Notes under the pieces: model-generated
Seen by the model: only the letters and a program-made list of their open reading frames with translations
Database searches by the model: none
Told to the model about the DNA's origin: nothing
Assembly: GCA_018830845.1 (NCBI GenBank)
Contig: JAHJRS010000083.1
Location: forward strand, 1-13,479
Source of the DNA: Nanobdellota archaeon
GTDB taxonomy: Archaea; Nanobdellota; Nanobdellia; Pacearchaeales; GW2011-AR1
Direction: 5' to 3'
DNA length: 13,479 nucleotides
Position numbers and translations under genes: made by a program
Part shown: piece by piece, positions 1-5,599 of the stretch
Numbering within the stretch: position 1 is the first letter of the stretch
Layout of the letters: each line of letters starts with the position of its first letter

Positions 1-56
1 AACATTTTCCACGGACCTTTCTCAGCTCTTTTGGGGTTTATTAAAGACTCTAACAT
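1..56 (-). CDS. Probable SpoIIM-family membrane protein, N-terminus only (runs off left edge)
   Basis: Eighteen codons are visible from an ATG at 56-54, reading MLESLINPKRAEKGPWKM before the window ends. The pattern of a short helix, NPK, a charged pair, then PW-K-M resembles, from memory, the start of archaeal/DPANN proteins annotated as stage II sporulation protein M-like. These are small multi-pass membrane proteins whose biochemical role in archaea is unknown. The start is supported by a TTTAAAAA-like box placed exactly as in the three other leaderless-type genes nearby. The gene lies 35 bases downstream of the stop of the small protein at 92-475, on the same strand. No membrane segment is visible in so short a piece, so the family call is tentative; that this is a real gene start is more secure. 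Confidence 0.5.
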   Translation of the reverse strand, partial: MLESLINPKRAEKGPWKM

Positions 57-65
57 AAGAGGGCA

Positions 66-93
66 AGCCAAGTTTAATTTTTAAATCTTGGCT
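66..93. repeat. Inverted repeat AGCCAAG / CTTGGCT around a TATA-like box
   Basis: The arms AGCCAAG (66-72) and CTTGGCT (87-93) are perfect inverted copies. Inside them TTTAA (73-77) and TTAAA (81-85) can extend the stem, with base 86 bulged. The arm centres are 21 bases apart, about two helical turns. The structure overlaps the stop codon of the upstream small gene (92-94) and encloses the TATA-like box of the next gene. It could be a protein-binding operator or an RNA hairpin at the 3' end of the upstream mRNA; the sequence does not decide. Confidence 0.45.
77..87 (-). promoter_or_regulatory. TATA-like box of the left-edge gene, inside an inverted repeat
   Basis: In the sense direction the box reads GATTTAAAAAT and is followed by exactly 20 bases and then the ATG at 56. 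The same register is seen for three other genes in the window. The box lies between two 7-base inverted arms (66-72 and 87-93). Confidence 0.5.
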
Positions 94-475
94 AATCCGG
101 GTCATGATAATTTTTTATTTTTTTTATTAATTTTTCAAGATTTTTTTTGAATTTTTTATCTGCAACTTCGCAACACACATCTTCAATTTCTCTAACCTCT
201 TCCTGAAGAGTTTGTGAAAGCTCAAGTCTTTTCTCATATTTTATATCCCTTCTTTCAACAAATTCTACAAATTCACTATAACCTATGAACTTTTTTATTG
301 CCTTTTCCTCTTCACCTTTTTTTGTTTTTATGGTGTAACCAATCACAAAATTTTTTTCCAAGTTTTCATAACCCAACTGCCTTGCGAAATCTTTTGCAAA
401 TTCTTCCCCTAACCCATCCTTAAATTTAACAATTATTTCCCCCTCAGAATAAACAGGAATATATTTTTCCTTCAT
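92..475 (-). CDS. Small protein with a fold like a subtilase propeptide (I9/fervidolysin-type)
   Basis: A 127-residue protein of unknown function. Residues about 10-80 follow the pattern of the N-terminal prodomain of fervidolysin-type subtilases and inhibitor-I9 domains. There is a strand GEIIVKFKDG (12-21), a helix ending in QLGYE, a strand (VIGYTIKTKKG), a second helix, then a strand and turn FVEFVERRDIKYEKR (about 70-84). In the full enzymes that last segment lies just before the protease domain. No protease domain follows. The remaining 45 residues are a charged helix with a Cys-Cys pair and a lysine-rich end. No signal peptide is visible, so it probably acts in the cytoplasm. It may be a stand-alone inhibitor or chaperone-like domain; this is inferred from pattern alone. 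It has its own leaderless-type promoter. The start is the first ATG, 20 bases after the box. Confidence 0.7.
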   Translation of the reverse strand: MKEKYIPVYSEGEIIVKFKDGLGEEFAKDFARQLGYENLEKNFVIGYTIKTKKGEEEKAIKKFIGYSEFVEFVERRDIKYEKRLELSQTLQEEVREIEDVCCEVADKKFKKNLEKLIKKIKNYHDPD

Positions 476-495
476 AAGAGCAAAATCAGAAATAG

Positions 496-504
496 GTTTT
501 TATC
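496..504 (-). promoter_or_regulatory. Leaderless-type promoter of the 92-475 gene
   Basis: In the sense direction the box GATAAAAAC is preceded by a second AT-rich stretch, ATATAAAAA. Exactly 20 bases separate the final C from the ATG at 475. An archaeal TATA box at this distance puts the start of transcription at or next to the start codon. Confidence 0.5.
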
Positions 505-516
505 TTTTTATATTCT

Positions 517-939
517 TTAGTGATTATGCCCTTCATGTGAATTTTTATCATGAGGATTTTCTTTTTCTTTGTGTGCGATAAGTGCCTGAGTGATTTCTTG
601 GTTTATCCTGTCAAGTTCCCCTTCAAGTTCGTTTTTCATTGAATCCAATTTTTGAACCTGCTCTTCAATTAGGTCCTTTGTCTCAGGAATTGTTTTTTTA
701 ACAAAATTTCCATCGCCAACATCAACAGTTAATTCATCAGACAATAATTTTGCCTTTACAAAAATACCCCTTCCTATCTGGGCAAGAATTTCTGAATCCT
801 TTTTGTCTTTTATTTCATCAAGACCAAGGTTTATTTTTCCAAGGTCAATTAACGCGGCTTCAACAGCCTGCAGTTCCTGTTGTATTTGCATAATCTCCCT
901 TTCAAAAATTCTAAATTTTTCTTCAAGCTCCTTGTCCAT
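517..939 (-). CDS. pfdA: Prefoldin alpha subunit
   Basis: A 140-residue protein built as a prefoldin alpha chain: an N-terminal coiled-coil helix (about 1-48), a beta-hairpin core (about 52-85, with GRGIFVKAKLLSDELTVDVG), and a C-terminal coiled-coil helix (about 88-122). Archaeal prefoldin is a hexamer of two alpha and four beta chains that holds unfolded proteins in the cytosol and passes them to the chaperonin. The length fits the family. The odd part is the tail: residues 123-140 carry five histidines (123, 130, 135, 138, 140) among Asp, Glu and Asn, which could bind metal. In many archaea pfdA lies near ribosomal or ftsY genes, so its place downstream of secY fits. It has its own promoter, and the first ATG lies 20 bases after the box. 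Confidence 0.88.
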   Translation of the reverse strand: MDKELEEKFRIFEREIMQIQQELQAVEAALIDLGKINLGLDEIKDKKDSEILAQIGRGIFVKAKLLSDELTVDVGDGNFVKKTIPETKDLIEEQVQKLDSMKNELEGELDRINQEITQALIAHKEKENPHDKNSHEGHNH

Positions 940-959
940 GTTTTTTTTAAAAGAAGTTC

Positions 960-968
960 GTTTTTAAG
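960..968 (-). promoter_or_regulatory. Leaderless-type promoter of prefoldin alpha
   Basis: The box CTTAAAAAC (sense) is followed by exactly 20 bases and the ATG at 939. There is no Shine-Dalgarno sequence in between, which agrees with a leaderless message. It lies in the 59-base gap after the DUF106 gene. Confidence 0.55.
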
Positions 969-998
969 TTTTTGGTTCTCAAGTTTTCCAATTGGACC

Positions 999-1538
999 CT
1001 AAACCACATCCATCCATTTTTTCAATATGCTTGAAAATATTATTGTGGTTAAAAGGTAAAAAATAAACCACCCCATAAATCCTAAAAATACGGGATTTCC
1101 TGCAGAGACAAAGTAATCACTAAACCATCTGAAAAAAAGAATAAAAGGAATTCCTGTGTAGGCAATTGCTCGCATCGAAAGCTTCATTGTTTTTGGAATG
1201 AATTCAAACTGCTTTTTTTGAAGCTCCATGACTTTCTGCGGGTCATCCTTAAACTCTTTCATTTGCTTTTGAAGAATTTTTTGCTCTTTTTTTAGCTCCT
1301 TTAGAGTTTTTTGGTCAGTCGCATATTTTTGGATAATTGTTGTTCCAACTGATATAAATAAAACAATTGCAATCATTCCAAGAGTAAGCTCCAAGTCAAG
1401 AAGAAATCCCGCCGTAGGGTCTAAAATTGCATGAATTGAACCCGAGAGCCATGGAAGTTGGTCCCATAATGCTGCAATTAAAAGGGAAATTCCCATAATA
1501 ATCCCAACAAGTTTAAAGCTTCCTTCTTTGTTTGCCAT
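999..1538 (-). CDS. DUF106 / Oxa1-superfamily membrane insertase-like protein
   Basis: A 179-residue membrane protein. Hydrophobic segments lie at about residues 8-27, 48-68, 122-138 and 150-172. Between the second and third is a long charged coiled coil (about 70-112, rich in Lys, Glu and Gln) ending in a KLSMRAIAYTGIP segment. This layout matches archaeal DUF106 proteins, which are placed in the Oxa1/YidC/EMC3/TMCO1 superfamily and are thought to help insert membrane proteins and to contact the ribosome. Canonical archaeal operons run secY, adk, DUF106; here it directly follows secY with no adk between, which supports the call. A TATA-like box about 30 bases upstream suggests a separate transcript with a short leader of about 9 bases. 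No clear ribosome-binding site is seen. Confidence 0.82.
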   Translation of the reverse strand: MANKEGSFKLVGIIMGISLLIAALWDQLPWLSGSIHAILDPTAGFLLDLELTLGMIAIVLFISVGTTIIQKYATDQKTLKELKKEQKILQKQMKEFKDDPQKVMELQKKQFEFIPKTMKLSMRAIAYTGIPFILFFRWFSDYFVSAGNPVFLGFMGWFIFYLLTTIIFSSILKKWMDVV

Positions 1539-1566
1539 TTTTCTTTCTTTATCTAAAGTGAAAATT

Positions 1567-1578
1567 GCTTTTTAAAAG
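1567..1578 (-). promoter_or_regulatory. Probable TATA box of the DUF106 gene
   Basis: In the sense direction CTTTTAAAAAGC lies 28 bases before the ATG, in the 59-base gap after secY. The run of A is 9 bases farther from the ATG than in the leaderless-type genes nearby, which would leave a short 5' leader. Confidence 0.4.
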
Positions 1579-1597
1579 TTGGTTTTTGAAAATAAAA

Positions 1598-2992
1598 TTA
1601 TTGTCCGCCGCCCATGAACTTTCTAAGAGCAGGGTTCATGTCAGTCATGTGTTGCTGTGCAATGTTCTGGTAGAACTGGAACATAATCATAATTACAAGA
1701 AGTATTGCTGTTCCTGAAACAATTGCACCGAATAAGTCAGTGAAAGAGGCAAGGAATCCAATTGCAATTCCTCCCATAACAGTTAAAGGCATAACATATC
1801 TGTCAAGAATTGATTCTAAAACTCTTATGTCCTGCCTGAATCCTGCAACCTGCAACCCTGAGGAGGCAATCTTTTTCGCTTGGGATTTTGCATCCATTGC
1901 CGAAGACTTTACCCAGAAAATACTAAACACAGTACATAAAATTACGAATGCAATTATATGTATTATTCCCTGAAGAATATATGTGGGCAAAATTCCTCCT
2001 CTTATTGCAAGGTCTAAAAGGTTTGTGCTTCCGAGCCAGAATGAAAGTCCTGAAACCGCCTGACCGTTTACAAATTCACCTAAAAAAGTAGGATAACCAA
2101 GCCAGTTTTCCAAAATCCCTCCAAACAACTGCATGTTTGCAATAAGTGCAGCAGCAAGAATCACAGGTATAACGTTTGCGTAGAAAAATGAAAGTGGCCA
2201 CTTAACCCCGTAACCTCTTATTTTCCCGTATGAAAGAGGAATTTCAACTTTAAGTGATTGCACCCAAACCACTGCAAGGAAAATTAAAGCTGTAACAATT
2301 ATAGCGGCGAGTGCAGAGAGAAGAGTGATTGAATCTTTTGTAATAATAGATTGGATTAAAACAAGAACCTTACCTGAACAAGGTGTTCCCGCAAAGTCAA
2401 CAAGGCAATTTGCCCCCTGCTGATCAATAAACTGGAAGGCGCTTGTAAACAGTCTCCATGAGACTCCTGCGGCAATAAACAAACTTACCCCTGAACCAAA
2501 TCCCCATTTGGTTGAAAGTTCATCCATATAAAAAATGGCAAGTCCCCCGATTATGAGCTGGAAAATCACAATCCACGCATATCCCGGAGCTGCCTGAAGC
2601 CCGTTCATAAAAACATAAACACACGCTTCAAATATTATGAAAAAGAAAACAAGAAGTTTTTGAACTCCCTGAAAAAACTTTTTACCTTCAAGAGTTGTTG
2701 TATCTATATTTACTATTCCCGCACCGGTCAAAAGCTGCAGAATAATTGAGGCCATTACGATTGGTCCAATTCCAAGAGAAATTATTGAACCAAAGTCCGT
2801 TCCAAGTATGATTGCGAGATATTTAAACTGTTCAAGAGAGTTTGCAGTTATTCCATAAAGAGGAGTGTTTGCAAGAACAAAAAAAGAGGCCAGGATTATA
2901 ATTGTCCATTTCAGTTTAACTTTAAAACTAACTTTTTTTTCTTCCGGTGAAGTTATTTCCGGGATGTAATTGAAAATCCCCTTTAAATCCAT
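1598..2992 (-). CDS. secY: Preprotein translocase subunit SecY
   Basis: A 464-residue SecY/Sec61-alpha, the channel through which proteins cross or enter the cytoplasmic membrane. About ten hydrophobic segments are visible. Family hallmarks include the N-terminal amphipathic stretch, the plug region after transmembrane 1 (TPLYGITANSLEQFKYLAII, about 43-62), the following LGIGPIVMASIILQLL (73-88), the cytoplasmic loop around KVEIPLSYGKIRGYG (248-262), the FRQDIRVLESILDRY loop (385-399), and a C-terminal tail that should face the ribosome. Two cysteines (196 and 205) sit in the predicted external loop after transmembrane 5. In archaea secY normally follows uL15 in the ribosomal operon. Here an opposing gene separates them and secY has its own promoter. 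The first ATG is chosen because it lies 20 bases after the promoter box. Confidence 0.97.
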   Translation of the reverse strand: MDLKGIFNYIPEITSPEEKKVSFKVKLKWTIIILASFFVLANTPLYGITANSLEQFKYLAIILGTDFGSIISLGIGPIVMASIILQLLTGAGIVNIDTTTLEGKKFFQGVQKLLVFFFIIFEACVYVFMNGLQAAPGYAWIVIFQLIIGGLAIFYMDELSTKWGFGSGVSLFIAAGVSWRLFTSAFQFIDQQGANCLVDFAGTPCSGKVLVLIQSIITKDSITLLSALAAIIVTALIFLAVVWVQSLKVEIPLSYGKIRGYGVKWPLSFFYANVIPVILAAALIANMQLFGGILENWLGYPTFLGEFVNGQAVSGLSFWLGSTNLLDLAIRGGILPTYILQGIIHIIAFVILCTVFSIFWVKSSAMDAKSQAKKIASSGLQVAGFRQDIRVLESILDRYVMPLTVMGGIAIGFLASFTDLFGAIVSGTAILLVIMIMFQFYQNIAQQHMTDMNPALRKFMGGGQ

Positions 2993-3012
2993 TCCTATTG
3001 AAAATAAAAATA

Positions 3013-3022
3013 GTTTTTAAAG
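3013..3022 (-). promoter_or_regulatory. Leaderless-type promoter of secY
   Basis: The box CTTTAAAAAC (sense) is followed by exactly 20 bases and the ATG at 2992. A short GGA directly before the ATG is too close to serve as a normal ribosome-binding site, so a leaderless message is the simpler reading. Confidence 0.6.
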
Positions 3023-3055
3023 GTTGTTGGAAGGAAAAAAATACTTTCAATTAAA

Positions 3056-3067
3056 CTTATAATATAT
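3056..3067 (+). promoter_or_regulatory. TATA box of cstA, with nearby ribosome-binding site
   Basis: CTTATAATATAT is preceded by TTAAA, a possible BRE, at 3051-3055. A start about 25 bases downstream of the box centre would fall near 3088, giving a leader of about 10 bases. GGTGA at 3089-3093 lies 4 bases before the ATG at 3098. Confidence 0.5.
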
Positions 3068-3097
3068 CTTTTCTTTGTTTTGTTAAGTGGTGAAAAA

Positions 3098-4729
3098 ATG
3101 AACGCGGCAATAATTGTGGTGGTTGCAATTGTCTGGATGTATTTGGGGTATAGGTTTTACGGAAGGTTTATTGAAAAAAAGTTAAAAATTAATGACAAAA
3201 ATAAAACCCCTGCTTTAATTAATAAAGACAAAGTTGATTTTTCTCCCGCAAAAAAAATTTTTCTTGCAGGGCACCATTTTGCTTCAATCGCCGGCGCGGG
3301 TCCAATCATTGGGCCAATTCTTGCAATAAGTTATTTTGGATGGCTTCCTGTCGCTATTTGGGTTCTAATCGGTTCAGTTTTTATAGGAGCAATGCATGAT
3401 TATATTTCTTTAATTGCTTCGGTAAGAAATAAAGCAGAGGGTGTTGCCGCAATTACAAAAAAACATCTCAATAAAAGAGCCGGATGGGTGTTTGGTCTTA
3501 TGATTTTTATTACCTTAATTCTGGTTGTTACAGTTTTTAGCGTTTCCTCAGCAGAAAGCATAATTGAAAAACCTAATCTTATAATTCCTCTTGCAACAAT
3601 AACTCTTGTTGCCCTTCTTTTTGGGTTTGGGGTTGAAAAATACAAAACAAACCATGGAATTTTAATCACTTCTGCAATAATTTTAATTGCACTTTCAATT
3701 TGGGCAGGCGAAGTTTTTCAGGTCTCTTCAGAATTGATTAACCCGGAATTCACAAGAATTTTTTGGATAACTTTAATTTTTGCATATGCATTTATTGCAT
3801 CTGTAATTCCGGTTTCAGTTCTTCTTCGTCCGAGAGATTATTTGAGTTCAATTCAATTAATTTTTACTCTTGCCCTTGGGTTCATTGGAATTTTAATTCT
3901 TGGTCCGTTAATTGATGCTCCCGCTTATATTTCGGGAGGAAGTTTTGCCCTTTGGCCTATCCTTTTTATAACTGTTGCCTGTGGAGCAGTTTCAGGGTTT
4001 CATGGGTTAGTTTCTTCCGGAACAACAAGTAAACAACTTTCAAAAGAGTCGGATGCGAAGAGAGTTGGATACGGGGGGATGCTTCTCGAGGGGCTTTTGC
4101 CAATTTTGGTTACGGTGGTTGTGGTTTCCGGTCTTAGTTGGGGAGAGGGTCTCGTGGGAGGATTTCAGGATCTTTTAGGAAGAGGGTGGATAATTCTTTT
4201 CTCACAGGGGTTTGGAAACATTGTTGGAAATTTGGGAATCCCTCTTATAACTATTTCAGTTGCAGGGCTTATTGGAGCCTTTATGGTAAATCAGTTCATT
4301 TTAACTTCCGTTGACACTTCTTCACGTCTTGGACGATTTGTTTTTTCAGAAACCCTTTTCCCAAAAATAAAAAACAGATTTTTAGTAACTTTGATAGTTT
4401 TGGTTCCTGCCTGGCTTCTTGCAGTCACAAATTCTTATCAGACTCTTTGGCGCCTTTTTGGAACTTCGAACCAGCTTATTGCCTCAATTACTTTAATTGG
4501 GGTTTCTGCATATTTCATTTCTAAAAAAATAAATGTGAAGTTTGTGGTTGTTCCTATGCTTTTTGTACTCGTCACAACAATGTATTCTCTTTTGTATTTA
4601 ACTTTCAGAACAGGAGGGTATATTTCAGAAGGAAATCTTGCCCTTACAATAATTTCACTTTTAATGTTTGCCATGGGCTCAATTGTTTCATTTGAGGGGA
4701 TTAAAGAAGTTTTTAGAAGGAAAAAATAA
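3098..4729 (+). CDS. cstA: CstA-family transporter (carbon starvation protein; peptide/pyruvate uptake)
   Basis: A 543-residue multi-pass membrane protein of the CstA/BtsT family. Family members import peptides or pyruvate; the substrate here cannot be read from sequence. Hallmarks in order are a first membrane helix from residue 2, GHHFASIAGAGP (58-69), the GAMHDYISL segment (about 97-105), CGAVSGFHGLVSSGTTSKQ (295-313), GYGGMLLEG (324-332), TSVDTSSRLGRF (403-414) and WRLFGTSNQLIA (451-462). The ATG at 3098 is preferred over a TTG at 3080: it has GGTGA at a plausible, short distance, and the added residues (MLSGEK) match nothing expected. It is the only plus-strand gene in the window. Lying between uL15 and secY, it is convergent with the first and divergent from the second, so it splits an otherwise conserved block. 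Codon style looks as AT-rich as its neighbours. An origin by transfer or rearrangement is possible. Confidence 0.93.
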   Translation: MNAAIIVVVAIVWMYLGYRFYGRFIEKKLKINDKNKTPALINKDKVDFSPAKKIFLAGHHFASIAGAGPIIGPILAISYFGWLPVAIWVLIGSVFIGAMHDYISLIASVRNKAEGVAAITKKHLNKRAGWVFGLMIFITLILVVTVFSVSSAESIIEKPNLIIPLATITLVALLFGFGVEKYKTNHGILITSAIILIALSIWAGEVFQVSSELINPEFTRIFWITLIFAYAFIASVIPVSVLLRPRDYLSSIQLIFTLALGFIGILILGPLIDAPAYISGGSFALWPILFITVACGAVSGFHGLVSSGTTSKQLSKESDAKRVGYGGMLLEGLLPILVTVVVVSGLSWGEGLVGGFQDLLGRGWIILFSQGFGNIVGNLGIPLITISVAGLIGAFMVNQFILTSVDTSSRLGRFVFSETLFPKIKNRFLVTLIVLVPAWLLAVTNSYQTLWRLFGTSNQLIASITLIGVSAYFISKKINVKFVVVPMLFVLVTTMYSLLYLTFRTGGYISEGNLALTIISLLMFAMGSIVSFEGIKEVFRRKK

Positions 4730-4757
4730 TATCCTATTTCTTCCCTGCTTTTTTTTC
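4721..4757. terminator. Facing T-tracts at the convergent cstA / uL15 ends
   Basis: The stop codons of the convergent genes are 4 bases apart (4727-4729 and 4734-4736). For cstA, a run of eight T lies at 4749-4756, inside the last codons of uL15. For the ribosomal operon, six T in the sense direction (4726-4721) lie inside the last codons of cstA. Archaeal termination commonly uses T-rich tracts, so each gene may carry the terminator of the other. No hairpin was seen. Confidence 0.4.
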
Positions 4758-5234
4758 ATGCTTGGGGTTAACTATCTTTGGCGTAACAATTTCCTTTATT
4801 ACTTTTACACTAACACTTCCCCCGGCTTTCTCAATTTTTTCTTTTGCCGAGGCTGAAACTTCAAGGCAGGTTACAATTAGTTTGTTTTTAACTTCCCCTT
4901 TTCCAAGAATTTTATAATTTTCAAGCTTAACTTCATATCCTGCAGTCGTTTTTTTTGAATATTTCTCAAGGCTTTTTTCAATGTCTCCAACATTTATCCT
5001 CTGTCTCTTATCTTTTTTAGTTCCCCTAGAGGTCACACCCTGCTTTCCAAAATAGTCGTGGCCATAAAGTTTTGTGATAAGTGTCTTTTTGTGATCTGCT
5101 CTTTTTCCCGAACCGCTCATTCCAACTCCTCCTTTATGCCCGGATTTTCTTTTGTTTTTTCTAGAACCACTTCCGTGAGTTCCCATTCCGTGCCCGTGCA
5201 TTCTTGAAGATTTTTTCCTTTTCTTTGTTTTCAT
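4734..5234 (-). CDS. rpl15: Ribosomal protein uL15
   Basis: A 166-residue large-subunit protein. The N-terminal third is a glycine-, lysine- and histidine-rich extension (residues 1-50, with SRMHGHGMGTHGSGSRKNKR and GHKGGVGMSGSGKRADHK) of the type that threads into 23S rRNA. The C-terminal globular domain spans about 78-158, with the YKILGKGEV strand, the ASAKEKIEKAGGSV helix and turn typical of uL15, and a Lys-rich tail. It is the last gene of the ribosomal operon here. Its ATG overlaps the uL30 stop by one base (TAATG). In most archaea secY follows on the same strand; here the convergent transporter gene begins 4 bases beyond the stop. Confidence 0.95.
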   Translation of the reverse strand: MKTKKRKKSSRMHGHGMGTHGSGSRKNKRKSGHKGGVGMSGSGKRADHKKTLITKLYGHDYFGKQGVTSRGTKKDKRQRINVGDIEKSLEKYSKKTTAGYEVKLENYKILGKGEVKNKLIVTCLEVSASAKEKIEKAGGSVSVKVIKEIVTPKIVNPKHEKKAGKK

Positions 5235-5599
5235 TATAACATCCTCTCTATCAATTTATTTATTTCCTTGTTTTCTCCAAGAATTCCCTTTGGATAGTGA
5301 AGTTTTGTCTCTGCGCCGCCTCTTGGAGGGTGAAGTCTGAAAAAAGGCTTGAGTTTTCCTTCTGAATTCTTAATTCCTCTTTTTTTCAAAAGTTCTTCGT
5401 AAATTTCTTTTGAGATTTCCCCGTATGACACAAAGCTTCTCACTTTTTTTATCATCCCAAGATTAATCTGGTTGGGTTCTAAAACTACACATGAATACTT
5501 CCTTCTTATCTTCAGCCTGAATAAAGTTTCTTTTATGTCCTGGTCTATGCCAATTTGTCCTCTTATTCTTATTACTGCTATCTTTGTATCTGATTTCAT
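5234..5599 (-). CDS. rpl30: Ribosomal protein uL30
   Basis: A 121-residue protein, shorter than the roughly 150 residues usual for archaeal uL30. Recognisable parts are the first strand IAVIRIRGQIGIDQDIKETL (8-27), the helix/strand LRLKIRRKYSCVVLEPN-like segment, and a C-terminal FFRLHPPRGG motif (86-95) that belongs to the archaeal/eukaryotic form. It binds 23S rRNA in the large subunit. Its ATG lies inside the last codons of uS5 (4-base ATGA overlap), and its stop overlaps the uL15 start by one base, which points to translational coupling on both sides. Confidence 0.94.
   Translation of the reverse strand: MKSDTKIAVIRIRGQIGIDQDIKETLFRLKIRRKYSCVVLEPNQINLGMIKKVRSFVSYGEISKEIYEELLKKRGIKNSEGKLKPFFRLHPPRGGAETKLHYPKGILGENKEINKLIERML

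Larger units (their letters stand above)
2993..3097. promoter_or_regulatory. Divergent promoter region between secY and cstA
   Basis: This 105-base AT-rich stretch separates two genes transcribed away from each other. The secY side holds its box at 3013-3022. The cstA side holds a TATA box at 3056-3067 and a ribosome-binding site at 3089-3093. The two boxes are about 40 bases apart, so binding of the transcription machinery at one could affect the other. No clear inverted-repeat operator was seen. Confidence 0.55.

Noticed and set aside
1..91. Possible tRNA at the left edge
   Set aside because: No cloverleaf can be drawn on either strand; the hairpin at 66-93 has no matching anticodon or T-arm, and the rest reads as the start of a coding sequence.
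987..996. Perfect 10-base palindrome TCCAATTGGA between DUF106 and prefoldin alpha
   Set aside because: About ten such palindromes are expected by chance in a window of this size, and nothing else marks it as an operator.
1740..1973. Plus-strand frame inside secY
   Set aside because: It is antisense to clear SecY sequence and lacks a start context or family match.
3080..3097. TTG start for cstA, six codons upstream
   Set aside because: It lies upstream of or at the likely transcript start, has no ribosome-binding site, and the ATG at 3098 has GGTGA upstream and begins directly with the first membrane helix.
4668..4856. Plus-strand frame of 62 codons over the cstA/uL15 ends
   Set aside because: It overlaps two certain genes in other frames and shows no family features; the composition is that of antisense uL15.
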